This document shows, piece by piece, positions 1 through 11,680 of a DNA stretch of 64,000 bases. The stretch is taken from the NCBI GenBank assembly GCA_014905825.1, contig JACGCN010000015.1, positions 248,001 to 312,000 on the forward strand, written 5' to 3'. Source of the DNA: Lyophyllum atratum. Its lineage: Eukaryota; Basidiomycota; Agaricomycetes; Agaricales; Lyophyllaceae. The stretch's first letter is position 1, and each line of letters opens with the position of its first letter. Below the pieces are notes generated by a model, which worked only from the letters and a program-made list of their open reading frames with translations, searched no databases and had not been told where the DNA came from. The translations under genes and the position numbers were made by a program.

Positions 1-1452
1 AAATTAAATCGAAAAGTTGAGAATACTTACAACTAAGGTATCCAGCTTGGGCAACGGATATTCGACATCAAACACTTTCTCGTATAAAGGAAGCACCGCA
101 GCCTTGACGTCCAGCGCAAATTGGGCTTGATGGATGAGATCAGCGGTCGCTGCAAGCAAAGTGAGAACACATATAGTAAAAAGTAAGGAAACTTCATACC
201 ATAGATACGGAGCGGAAGGGTTTTCCCGCTCAGAGGCATGTCAACCGACTTCTCTAGGTATTTAAAGTCTCCATTAGCAAATGCCACGATGTAGGTCGAC
301 ATAGGGGGAGTCGTCTGGAACGGGGTGATCTTCCAGGTGTCATCCAAGGATGAGAAGAGTTTGGCAAGATCTGGATGTTCGTTGGGCTTGGCGGCTGCTG
401 GTGAATAGACATCTTCTGAGATTGCCGGCATGTTGCTTAAGCTAACCGTATCGGCGCGTGAGATCATAGTGACACCAAAAGTGGCCTTGAGCAGAGGTTC
501 ATCCCAGCACGGGAATGCGCGACGGGCTGCAGTAGGCTGTGTGAAGGATAGAATTGGCGATGGTCAAGCCACACGGAAGCGATGCACTGACTTCGAACTG
601 CGTCAATGCATACGCTTTCTCCTTCCCCTCGACTTCGTACATCGACTTGTAGTAACCCATCATGCTTCCCGTAAGCTTGCCGGAGAATCCGATCTTCAAT
701 TCCGCCTTAGATCCAGCCGGAAGGGCCGTAGGAATGCTGTAGGTAACACGCTCTGCGACAGAATCAAAGGATGCACCAGATTGCTCTTGCTCGATTTTCA
801 ATGCATCGGAATAGATCGACCTGTGCCAGGTGAGATGAAAAACACGGACGACGAATTTAGGACTCGGAGAGGAGAAATGACACAGCAGTAGACGTACGCT
901 TTCCCGAGCTCAAGGTCTGCAGTGTTGAGGACGATGGATGTCGTGTCGTGCTGGACATCCAAGCTGATCTAGACTTAGAAAACAGGCCGAGGGCAATGTA
1001 GCGTCCAAAACACACCTGATCTTGACAAAACCACCGAACTCAAGCTTTTCCAGGTCGGTTTTGATGGTGACGTCGTAATGGGTTGGCTTAACATTGGTCG
1101 GGAGACGATACTCGCTGTCTTTCTTGCCAGCCGGAGGGGTGTTAGACATTTCGGGGAGAGTTGAGCAGTGGCGGGTGTGCGATATGGATGAAGCTGCAGT
1201 GAGTAAAGACCGATGAGAAGTCTTATATCGGATGATGTTCCGTGTCACTGGCTCCTGTTGTAAGGTGACCTTGTGGTGCCATCGCTTTTGGCCCGTAGTT
1301 GAAGCCGAAGCGTGTCTATAACAGGCTGAGGCATGTGCAGCGAATTCAGGACGAGCTATTATGCGCGAAGCGACGCGTAAACTACCTTGGGCGAGCCCGC
1401 TCGTCCATTGTCGCGTCAGTGCTCGCTGGCGCACTGTTGACGTTGAGAGCAT
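1..1452 (-). CDS. M1-family zinc aminopeptidase (Aap1/Ape2/puromycin-sensitive type), 5' part only
   Basis: This is the N-terminal portion of an M1 metallo-aminopeptidase, which trims N-terminal residues from peptides. The reading runs leftward through several exons and leaves the window inside an intron (donor at about 32). Recognisable segments are YRLPTNVKPTHYDVTIKTDL (about 1030-1115), a TGSMMGYYKSMYE segment (about 620-670), and KTLPLRIYG (about 200-225). These belong to the N-terminal beta-domain of the family. The HEXXH zinc site and the GAMEN motif lie beyond the left edge and cannot be checked. Two starts are possible. ATG at 1149 gives the usual cytosolic protein. ATG at 1452 adds 101 in-frame residues that are rich in Arg, Ser and Ala, with no acidic residue in about the first 36, as in a mitochondrial presequence. 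Yeast Ape2 also exists in more than one location. The family is certain; the start in use is open. Confidence 0.9.
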
Positions 1453-1650
1453 CAATTTTTGTGGGTCAGGGTCAGCTCAACTGACAATTCCGTCAAATTA
1501 TGATCCGCGTCAAACGCAATTATGGCTAGAGCCAGTACATATAGCAGGCGATAGAAAACACGGTGCTTAATTTACACTTGGGAGTCCGGCTATTACAGAA
1601 AGAATCGGACAGCATCTAGAAATCCAGGCAGAAGCAGGAAGGCAGTCATA

Positions 1651-4600
1651 TCACAGCATCAACCTCGGATCTGAGATAATTGGGGGAAGAGGCAAGCTGA
1701 AGAGAGTGTTCGAGAATTTCCTGGAGAGACTGTTACGGTTGTGTTCCTGAATTGTTCCTGCCAGGAGACCAGATAGTTCTTCTCCGACCTTGGAAGCGTC
1801 CTCGAGTCTGTCGATAATCTTGCGGTGATGAGTTGCGTATTCTGACTCCAGACTGACAAATTTCTGGTGGTGCCGGATGCTAAAGGCATTTCCTACGCGT
1901 CAAGGCCATGTTTTACGATATCTTGTAGACGCACCTCTCGTCAAGGATGGCTTCCAGGTCATAAGCGGTCTCAAGACGGATACTTCTCTGCCCAGCTCGA
2001 AGATCCTTGCTGACTTTATCGAAACGATGAGACGTGTTTTGCACGACGACCTGCAACGAAAAGAGTTCAAGACCAGTTGTGGAATGAAATCAACTCTACC
2101 TGTGTTATCTCGGTTATGACCTAGTCGGAGCTGAGTTCAGCATCTCAAAGCTGAAGGGATTAGCTTACATCAATAATCCTAGGCATGGGATCTTTGTCTC
2201 GTCTTCTTTCCGGATATCCATCATATTCTCTCTTGTCATCAAAAGTTTGCTTTTCGCGATGCTTGGAAAAAGGATATTTGTGCGAGTAGGAAGACCTAGT
2301 ATCTTCGAGTGACGCTTGGCGAGTTGATGATCGAGTAACAATTGTAGAAAATTACATACCATGCTTCGCCGGCTGGGGCGATGGCAGGTTGAAGTAGGGA
2401 CGAATTGAGGCAGAGGGTGCGAACGAAACACGGGGGTGGTCCGGATTTGATAAAGGGGGACTCCAGACTGGTGACCTTCGTGGAGTTTGAGCTTTTATAG
2501 CATCCTGACCACTAAAATCTGGGACATCCTTTATGGTAGGGCGTATCGCGTGTGACTTGCTTTTTGATATGGAGTGAGTGATCACTGGCTGGGGCGATGG
2601 TACAGGAGGATCTCGAGTAAGGTCGATCATAACCTCGTCCTTCGCGGCTTCCATCTCGAAAGATATAGATTCAGATCCCGTCTATGAACGAAGACTCCAG
2701 GTTAGGCGTGCTGGCATATTCCCGAGAATGATGGTGACCCACCTTCAAAGGCATCACGTAGTCCTCTATTATCCATTCCTCCACTACCTCCTCGGCGACG
2801 GGATCTGTGCTAGGGGACGAAGCAATGGGAAATGACGGCTCATCGTCAACCCTTTCGATAGGCGGGGGTTCTCGTGCTAGTAATTCTCCAGTCACAATGG
2901 TGCCACTGGTCTGGAGGGCTGCCAACTTCTTGAGATCCAGGTCATGCCACGGAACGTCTCGAGGTTTCTTTTGCGGCGCCACTTTCTTTAACTGAGTGGT
3001 ATTGTAATCAGGCTGTACTTCAGGCTTGGGTTGCGGAGGAAGAGCTTTCATGGCCGCTCCTTGAATCTTGTCCAGCTGTGGACTCTCCTGGGCAATTACA
3101 GGCGAGATGCCCGCAACTCGTGCCGAGCGACGCTGAGGCTCAGATGCGGCGTCGAGGGGTATCTTCTTGTTTTTGACAGTCGGCTAGGTGGTATGTGTCA
3201 ACTAATTTCATGAGAACTGGTAAGTTTGGGAATCGCACCTTGCTCAACAGAGGTTCTTTCTTCGTTTCCGCCTTGGGTTTAACGTGTCCTTTCTTCTGTG
3301 GCATTACAGGGCTAGCATCCAGAACAATGACGTCTTTCATCTCGCTGGGCTGCCTCGCATCGGGTTTAGCTTTCTTCAGCGCCGCCTTGCCATTCTTATC
3401 CTTCATCGCTGATACTCGATTGCTCTGCTTCCCTTCGGATAAGTCTGAAACAGCGTCAGTTGAAGGGACCGGAAGTTCATCAAAATTCAAGTCCAGGATT
3501 GAAGAAGGCGCTGGAGATGAGGTGCGTCCTCTTTTTCCGTAACGCTTTCTTGGGGGCGGCCTTTCGGACTTCGCCTCGGGGCTTTTGCGACGTCGTTTGG
3601 GGGGCGAACGTTCTATGTCGGGATTGGCATCCTTGACAGCCTTCCTCTTGCTTGCAGCTGGCTTGGTGATTCCCTTGACAGAAGTAGGCACCAAAATTTG
3701 AGGCGGAACGGAGTTCGTAATGGTCGTTGTGATAGGGTGCAAGCTATTTGAGACAGGTACAGCATCGAGGTCAGCGGCATTATGGGCAGCGGTATTCACA
3801 GGTTTCTCGAGTAAGATTTTGTTGGTCTCTGTTGTCCGGGCATCGGCTGCAGAGTTCGAGATGGCGTTAATCTGGACAGCCCGTGTGTCGGCGGGGTCAT
3901 TGGGAGCCGAGCTTTCCGACGGGGCATGGTCACCATTGGGACGGGGTGGCTGGAGAGACTTGATGGAGGGCGATTTCAGATTGTCCATGTCGTCGTCGTC
4001 AGATAATACGATTTTCTTGTTTTTCGTCTTGATTCTTCGTACAGTGGCAGGTTCAGAATCAGATTCCAGAGTTACTTTAGCCGTAGAACGCAGCTTCTTG
4101 GCGCCAGATAATCTTGCTGAGCGGCGGGAAGGTTTGATTTCAGTGTCATCCGGGCCAGAGAGCTCTGACAATTCTTCGTCGGGTGTTCCGAATATAGAAT
4201 CGTAGTAAGGAGAAGATACGTCTGGCGTCGCAGCTTTTGTTGGCGTTTTCGAATTGTCAGGGATTGGGAGGGTGGGTTGGGCCAGCACGCTTCCCGAGAG
4301 TAGCTGAACACTTGGAGACCTACGAGGCACTAGTGGGGAAGTGGGCAAAACCTGCCCAGAGTGTGATTGAGAGTTACTAAAATCCCACACTGTAGGTGTC
4401 AGCAGGGATCATGGACTTAGATGAGAAGGAATTACGACGTGCAAGATCCCGCACTTTTTCCTTATAATTGACACGGTGGCATCAGTCAAATCATAGACCA
4501 GAGACAATAGCCATACCTGTGTGGACAGGGGAACAATCTTGCGTGTTGAGACGTAATCCAATTCGAGGGATGTCTCGGCCGTTGAAAGCTTTCTTCCAGT

Positions 4601-6228
4601 TTGGTTCACACTCGTCTGGTACGGCATTGTCAGGCAAAGAATCGGTGTCAACATATCAAAACTTACCACGCCTCGAGTCTTCAGAGATCTCAGAAACCTT
4701 GTCACTTCTTTCTCGTCAATATCAAAAACGGTGCTTGTCTTTTCATCTGACGCATGGTTGATGGTAGCTTGGCCGATGGAAGGTGGAGAGAGGAGCTGTA
4801 TAGTAACGCGTGACTTTACTTCAGAGAGCGCAGACACCTTGACATCTTGAACGGTTGTATACTTGGCGTGAAATGTTTCTATTTGATCGCCCTGAACGTA
4901 GACCATAAATATCAAGAATTTGAGAAGTTCCTGGAAATGTACTTCGTCGATGTTTGCTACGAAGCCCTGATGATCAACGTAAATTCGTTCGACACGGTAG
5001 GCTTTGGACTCGGGTATCCGGAAATTGGTGGTTTTGAATGGTTGAGGGCTGGAAGCAGCGTTAGAGAACGTGTGATATAAGACGGGATAGTAGCTTACAA
5101 TTCCGGGTCAGTGCTCGCCAAGAGGTCAATTAGTTTGAAGAAAATATCTTCCCAGTCAGTATTCGGTGGGGATTCAAAGACTTCGATAATTGCAGCGCTG
5201 CAGGCGAACTTCGCAGGGTCGAACACATCTTGTATGAAGTGCGCGCGAGTTTTGATGCCATCTTTACTCGATTTCGGAGGTAGAATTTTGACAAAGAGTT
5301 CCAGGAGAGCTTCGATGACCAAGAAATCTAGAGCGACGGATGAGCCCACCCGAAAAAAAAGACAGGATACTAGAGCTATACTTTTGGTCTGTGACAGGAT
5401 TGTGCCGATCTGGATGCTATATGAAAGTTACAGGCAGGGGAAAAGGGGATTGATCGAGCGCCTACCCCCCAAAGATCTCCTGATCACGGAGCTGAGCTTG
5501 GTTAACGGGATGCGAGGTAACCGTTTCTGAGAGGAGTTGGTACAACTATAACATCGTCCTTTCAACCAACACAACGATGCGAAAATGGCGACGACTTACA
5601 ATGTACATAAGATCTGGCCCCGGAAGTACGGAAGGCCGAGGTAAAAGATTAAGCCGAAGGGTGGGGTAAAGCGCGGTTGCAACGATAGCACGGTTTTCGC
5701 CTATACGGAATTCAATTTACCGCAATGTGGAATACACTTGAACTTACTCGACGAATTAGCTTCGAGAAAATCCTGAGACGAACGTTCAAAAATCAAGATG
5801 CGTCAACAGATGTATGCGCTTTTCACCAGAATCCCGGATAGCAGCGCAGCTTGGACGACTTCCCATGAGTCTTTGATGACTTTATCATTGGATTTGGCTG
5901 CGGGTATTATTTTCGTTTCGTGGATGGTAGTGAGCAAAGCAATGGCATATCGTATCCCAAGGATAGGAAATATTTTATACAAGGGCAAGAGGCGTTGGCG
6001 GAGAAGGGAGGTTAGCCGGTGGAAGGCTGTAGGCCATAACTTCGAGATTTCCTGGGCCAGAGGTGAGTTTATTACAGAGAGCTCGTCGATAGGGCTTACA
6101 AGGAGCTTGACGATGGAATTCAGCTGTCCCAGAGAGTCCTCGACCTCGGTGGTTAGCTTCACTTTCCTCGACGCAGCCTGAATGGCCTCGATTGCAAGTG
6201 CTATACTGGTTTTCTCGAGGCTCGACAT
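1651..6228 (-). CDS. Putative meiotic chromosome axis protein (Red1/SYCP2-like architecture)
   Basis: I join one gene from ATG 6228 to TGA 1651. The N-terminal exons (6228 to about 5095) are almost entirely helical (MSSLEKTSIALAIEAIQAAS, then VIEALLELFVKILPPKSSKD) and resemble an armadillo-like repeat fold. Next comes a beta-rich block (about 5070-4650: VDHQGFVANIDEVHFQELL, FMVYVQGDQIETFHAKYTTV). A long Ser/Pro/Lys-rich disordered region follows (4390 to about 2350), with RRSARLSG and an MIDLTRDPP segment. The C-terminus (about 2060-1651) is charged and helical, probably a coiled coil (FDKVSKDLRAGQRSIRLE; YATHHRKIIDRLEDASKV). An intron at about 1883-1937 joins GAG-AG to CATCCGG. This order matches SYCP2 and yeast Red1: ARM-like domain, Spt16M-like domain, disordered closure-motif region, terminal coiled coil. 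The match is by architecture only. The exon between about 5740 and 5350 is not resolved. It could equally be an unnamed basidiomycete nuclear protein. Confidence 0.6.
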
Positions 6229-7781
6229 ACGAAATACACTCTTGAATGAACCTGCGGGGAGAATGTGTCTAGGTCAACCGGCGCTCATGGCTGGATGATC
6301 GCGGCGTGTGATGAGGATGTCACGGTCACATGACCGTCGCTTTCGCGAATTTGACAAACCAAGACAAACAACGCCTCATTCGTCTTGCGCAACCACCATC
6401 GTCTCATCTATAGCATAATTCTAGCCCGCAACAATCATGGCACGCAATTGCTCTGATAACTACCACGTCGGGCGCTGGACTTGCATACCATCGAGAGGGC
6501 CGTTACCAGAACATCTGATCAACGCGATATTGGCTTGACACTTGTCGAAGTAATCATCCAATAATATCTGCTCACAAATCGGGTCATCCCAAGCAGTGAC
6601 CAGTCGCCGCTTTGCATCACTCCGATCTCGACGAGTCGTTGCAGACTCTTCAGCATTCTTAATCTAGGAATGTTCGGCTATCGAAGGTGGTGATGCGCAT
6701 GTCCTGCGTCCTGGTCCTCAAATCTTCTTCTATCATGGCTCGTACCCCCCTATCTCGTACCAGCCATTCAAGCTTACCACACGTAAAAAATATTAGAAAA
6801 TCTAGCCTGGCCTGGCCTTCGTGGACAGCTTCTGAAATGTCTGGACGCCCTACAAGACCTACGTCGAGATGAAAGTCACAAGTATACCCTGAAACGTCCG
6901 TGTCCTGTCGTCCACTTGCTCTAGACCTTCACTCTTTAGCGACATCTTTTTGTATCTTCGTCTCTTCTTTCGAACACTCTACCAGACTCCTCTCCCAAGA
7001 GATCAACTTGCGACGTCGGATCCCTAGTGGATTGCCTGACCCCACTGACACCTGCCCAGTAAATATCCCATACCTCACTATGCCCTTCGAGTCTTAGTCG
7101 CCACTCTCAAAAGCGCAGACTTTTTGAAGAGATTTTTGCTTATTGAAACTGAGTCCCGCTCCGCACTTGAATCTGACTCCCCTTCATGACCTCCACCATC
7201 GCATATATCACGCCACCTTCTCAACGGAAACGCCCAAAACCTCGATTCTTACCTGCACAAGCCCTCCATGGTCGCCTTTCTCTTGTCGCTTCCCCGACGC
7301 TCCTCCGCTCTATCCCCCAATCGACTGTCTCACTCCCATGCAATTGTTAGAACAAACCACCCCACGCCTCTCGTCGGCCGAACTTTGGACACGACTATGA
7401 CCTCCCCTTTGACGATATGTTTGCAGCGCTGCCCCTGTAGCCTCTCATCCATGAACATTCCAAGAAACGTACTTCGCATCCTCCGAAAGCCCTTTCTTGA
7501 AGTAGGATAGCCTCGTTATACTATGAAACTTGTATTCCTTCCTTGTAATACCTCGTTCCCTCTTCAGACAATGTCAATCCCCCTTGACTCATAGAGAATT
7601 CATTGATTGCAGTAAACGACTTTGATTAGTAGAACAACTTCCAACGAATCCTGCATGTCAATTTAGCCCCTAAATAAAGGTAACCGTGGGAAGATGATGA
7701 TGTGCCTGGAATGCACGTCGAGAAGGCTCTGCGTCAAGGTCTTCACATCCTTTGTCTTCACAACGACAAACCAGCTTCGAG
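6229..7781. other. 1.55-kb interval, possible small plus-strand gene
   Basis: No gene here is secure. The most coding-like stretch on the plus strand has three parts: FLKRFLLIETESRSALESDS (about 7120-7180), then HLLNGNAQNLDSYLHKPSM (about 7210-7268), then after an acceptor at about 7350 the acidic end FGHDYDLPFDDMFAALPL with TAG at about 7438. Frames fit if an intron runs from GT at about 7269 to TTGTTAG at about 7350. A stop codon near 7186 separates the first two parts, so another intron would be needed. An ATG at 6437 opens only 33 codons. The rest is promoter sequence for the minus-strand gene ending at 6228 and for the channel gene starting at 7782. Confidence 0.25.
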
Positions 7782-9821
7782 ATGCCTGGGACACTCGGGA
7801 CTGGGAAGATAAAAAGATCATTCTCTTCCATCCTTCCCGTCAAGGTGAGCCATGGCTTGTGATATTCATATGCATGACAACGCTGACTACCATTCTGCCA
7901 ACAGCCCCCACTGCTTAAACGGGCACACTTACGAAGGGTTGGAACCACTCATATCTCAAATTTCTCATAGACTCATATATTTCGGCAGTATTCCTGGTTG
8001 CCAGATGTTTTACGGGTGAAAGGAAGCGTGCGTCCCACCAAGTCCTTTAAGACGCGATCTGTCCTCACCTCAGACTCCCTATGCCAGATTATAGGCCGTA
8101 TCGTCGGCCCAGTCCTGACTGTAACGCTGTTTGCTGCTGCTGTTGCGTACGCCAGGCACCTGGGGTACCAAATGATGCAGACGAGTAGCATCTTTCCGCT
8201 ACTTTCTGTCGTGGTACGCAAGACATCCGCATTCCACTACAAATAGCTTCTAAGCTATTATTGGTATCTAGGTTGGCCTTCTGCTGGTATTTCGGTAGGT
8301 GGACTTCGTCGCTCTCTCAGATCCTTTGCTGACATGGTGTTCATTAGAAACAGGCACGCTTCTTCGAAGTTGATGTGTCTCCCAACTTTGACCTTGCTAA
8401 ATTTATAGCACATCTTATGATCGCTACTGGGAAGGCCGAAAATCATTCGCAGCCTTGACGTCCAATATCCGCAATCTTACACGTCAGGTCTGGGTCAGCG
8501 TAGCAGTGCCGCCCAAAGACGACGTCCCACTCTCCAATGCTAAAGGTGTCAATCCCACACCCGGTATCACTGCCAATCAACTCCGGCGCAGGAAGATCGA
8601 AGCGTTGAAGCTGTGCGTTGCCTTTGCCTTCGCAGTCAAGCATTATCTTCGAGGAGAAGATGGTGTTCACTACGACGACTTCCATGGTGTTCTACCACCA
8701 TCATTCGCTCGCTACGACGAGAGCGGCTTCCATATACATAGGAATTCGGCCAGTGCTAGCGGGTCGTATGCAGCAACGGGCAATGATTCTGTAGACCGAG
8801 AGGCAGACAGCGGGAGGAGCACTCCAGAAGGTCCAAAGCCACATGCTAGTAAACGAGTCCGCCCCAAACGAAGCAAGCAACAAATATCTGATGCCACTAC
8901 CCCTCTGCTGAGCAATACTCATCGTACAGTCGAGTTCCACCCCTATGCCGATGAAGCATCATTGCCTCTTCCCCTCGCGTGAGTTGCTGCGTTCAGTACC
9001 TATAAACAGAGTTAATTGACCCTTCTATAGAATTGCCCATGAACTTACAAGGATACTGTTTAATTTCCGGAAGGAGGGGTTTTTGGAAACCGTTGGCCCG
9101 GCTGGTAAGCCCAAGTTGCACAGCGTTCAGTCTGCTTTCAAGTCGCTCATATATCTTCGCAGGTACCAATGCTATGGTGCAATTGTGAGCTCTATACCTT
9201 TTTTCGGTCATCTTCCCGAGGTTGACACACATTCCAGAATCTCGAGCATGGTGGATCAACTTAGCGCGATGGAACGTGTTGCCAATACGCCAATACCCGT
9301 CTCATGTCTGTTTTTTGTTCGCACCCATTTCGTCGCATGACTGATTCGGGGTCAAATCCAGATAGAGTTCATCTTAAACAATGCGTTACTATTTATCTTT
9401 TCGCTCTTCCATTTACCCTGGTGAAAGACTTGGGGTGGGGCACTGTTCCTATTGTGACTGCTGTCGCTTTCACTTTTATGGGTATTGAAGGCATCGCCGA
9501 TGAGATTGAAATGCCGTTTGGTTTGTCAAAAACGTTCTTTGGAAAAATCCTGAGGCTAACGATTTGGCTTCCTCAAGGAACTGATGAGCGGGATCTTCCA
9601 ACTGGTACGTCAAGCATTTCGCAAGGGAACAGCTATGAGCCTAATCAGTTCTATAGATCGATATTGTCAAGATCTAAAAGAGGAGATCAAGTTTGTCGCA
9701 TTCGCTCTTGGATAAAACATTCGCTAACATGCCATGAAATATCTTCAGCTACGTCATTGAAAGGATGCCAGAGGGCGGTGAAGGCGTATACGGCTACGAC
9801 GATGGGATGGGTGATGATTGA
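7782..9821 (+). CDS. Bestrophin-like anion channel (UPF0187 type)
   Basis: A membrane channel-like protein of the bestrophin superfamily, predicted to pass anions such as chloride across an organelle or plasma membrane. The diagnostic N-terminal segment YSWLPDVLRVKGSV lies at about 7989-8030. It is followed by a hydrophobic helix (IIGRIVGPVLTVTLFAAAVA) and SVVVGLLLVFRN across an intron at about 8216-8272. The family signature NTSYDRYWEGRKSFAALTS is restored by removing an intron at about 8374-8412. The C-terminal half has HLKQCVTIYLFALPFTLVKD and FTFMGIEGIADEIEMPFG (about 9370-9530). It ends after an intron with YVIERMPEGGEGVYGYDDG and TGA at 9819-9821. An acidic and Ser-rich loop (about 8720-8980) sits between the membrane parts. 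The start MPGTLGTGKIKRSF at 7782 follows from two short upstream introns and is the least certain part. The gene is tail-to-tail with the complex I gene. Confidence 0.85.
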
Positions 9822-9953
9822 CACGAAGAACGAATTTTGCTTATTCAACGACTTGATGAAATGGTGTAGACCGAATTAGACGAAGTGGCTTCCTTAGAAT
9901 CGCAATGGGTCTTATGGGGAAATGGATTATATGTTGCTAACATTGAACGTCTA

Positions 9954-10951
<998 letters not shown>

Positions 10952-11680
10952 CTTGGTCGAAGTCCTCGATGAGCTGGTCACCGTCGAGAAAGCCCGGAAG
11001 AGGGCTGATCACGTGGCAGCGGACCAATCATTTGGCTTCCGATTCAAAACTTCAACTAACTGTGACACTGACACTGACATGGCTTGCTCGTTTCCTCTGC
11101 GTCTCAATACAATACCAATATCTCCCAAGCTTGGCCCGCTCAATTTCTGAACAATCCGCACCCACGCGAGTATATACACGCGTTCAATCTGGGCCTCCGC
11201 CCATCTCCAGGACCTTGATCGCAACTGGAGCATTCCCTGTGATGCAGTCCCGCCCAGGCCCCGATATCGTTGCCTACGGTCCAAGGTTGATTGTTTCCTT
11301 ACTTATGATCAGGGATGCATCGCATCTGTCGTTTGCTGTGGGAAGCAGACACACTCAATCCTTGCCATCATCGACCAGCTCCAGTGGGACTCTTCGATTC
11401 CTCACCCCATAGCTACCCTGCGGGACAGATCTGATAAGAAACCTATGTCCGCCGCTTTTTCTACGACTAAACCTTCTTGCCTGTAGCTAGACGCGAGGTC
11501 GCGTCCGTTCGTCCCTCGATACCTTTCTCTTTTTGGGGTTATTGCTTTTCGACGACATGTGGCGCTTTAACGGTAGAGGCTATACCGTTCTCAGGAAAAT
11601 GTTGGCAATTTGTCGCGTGCGAGCAAGTCGAGACGCATAAATACTGAGTACCCGCCGTCCCCTCCCATACCCTGTGAACC
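10952..11680. promoter_or_regulatory. Divergent promoter interval between the complex I subunit and GH3 genes
   Basis: This 729-nt interval separates two ATGs facing away from each other, so it must hold both promoters. I see no convincing TATA box. Short open frames here (for example 10969-11412 on the plus strand) have no family resemblance and overlap frames on the other strand. Confidence 0.5.

Noticed and set aside
10969..11412. 147-codon plus-strand frame in the divergent promoter
   Set aside because: It begins inside the complex I gene's presequence region and has no protein-like conservation signs; a minus frame overlaps it.
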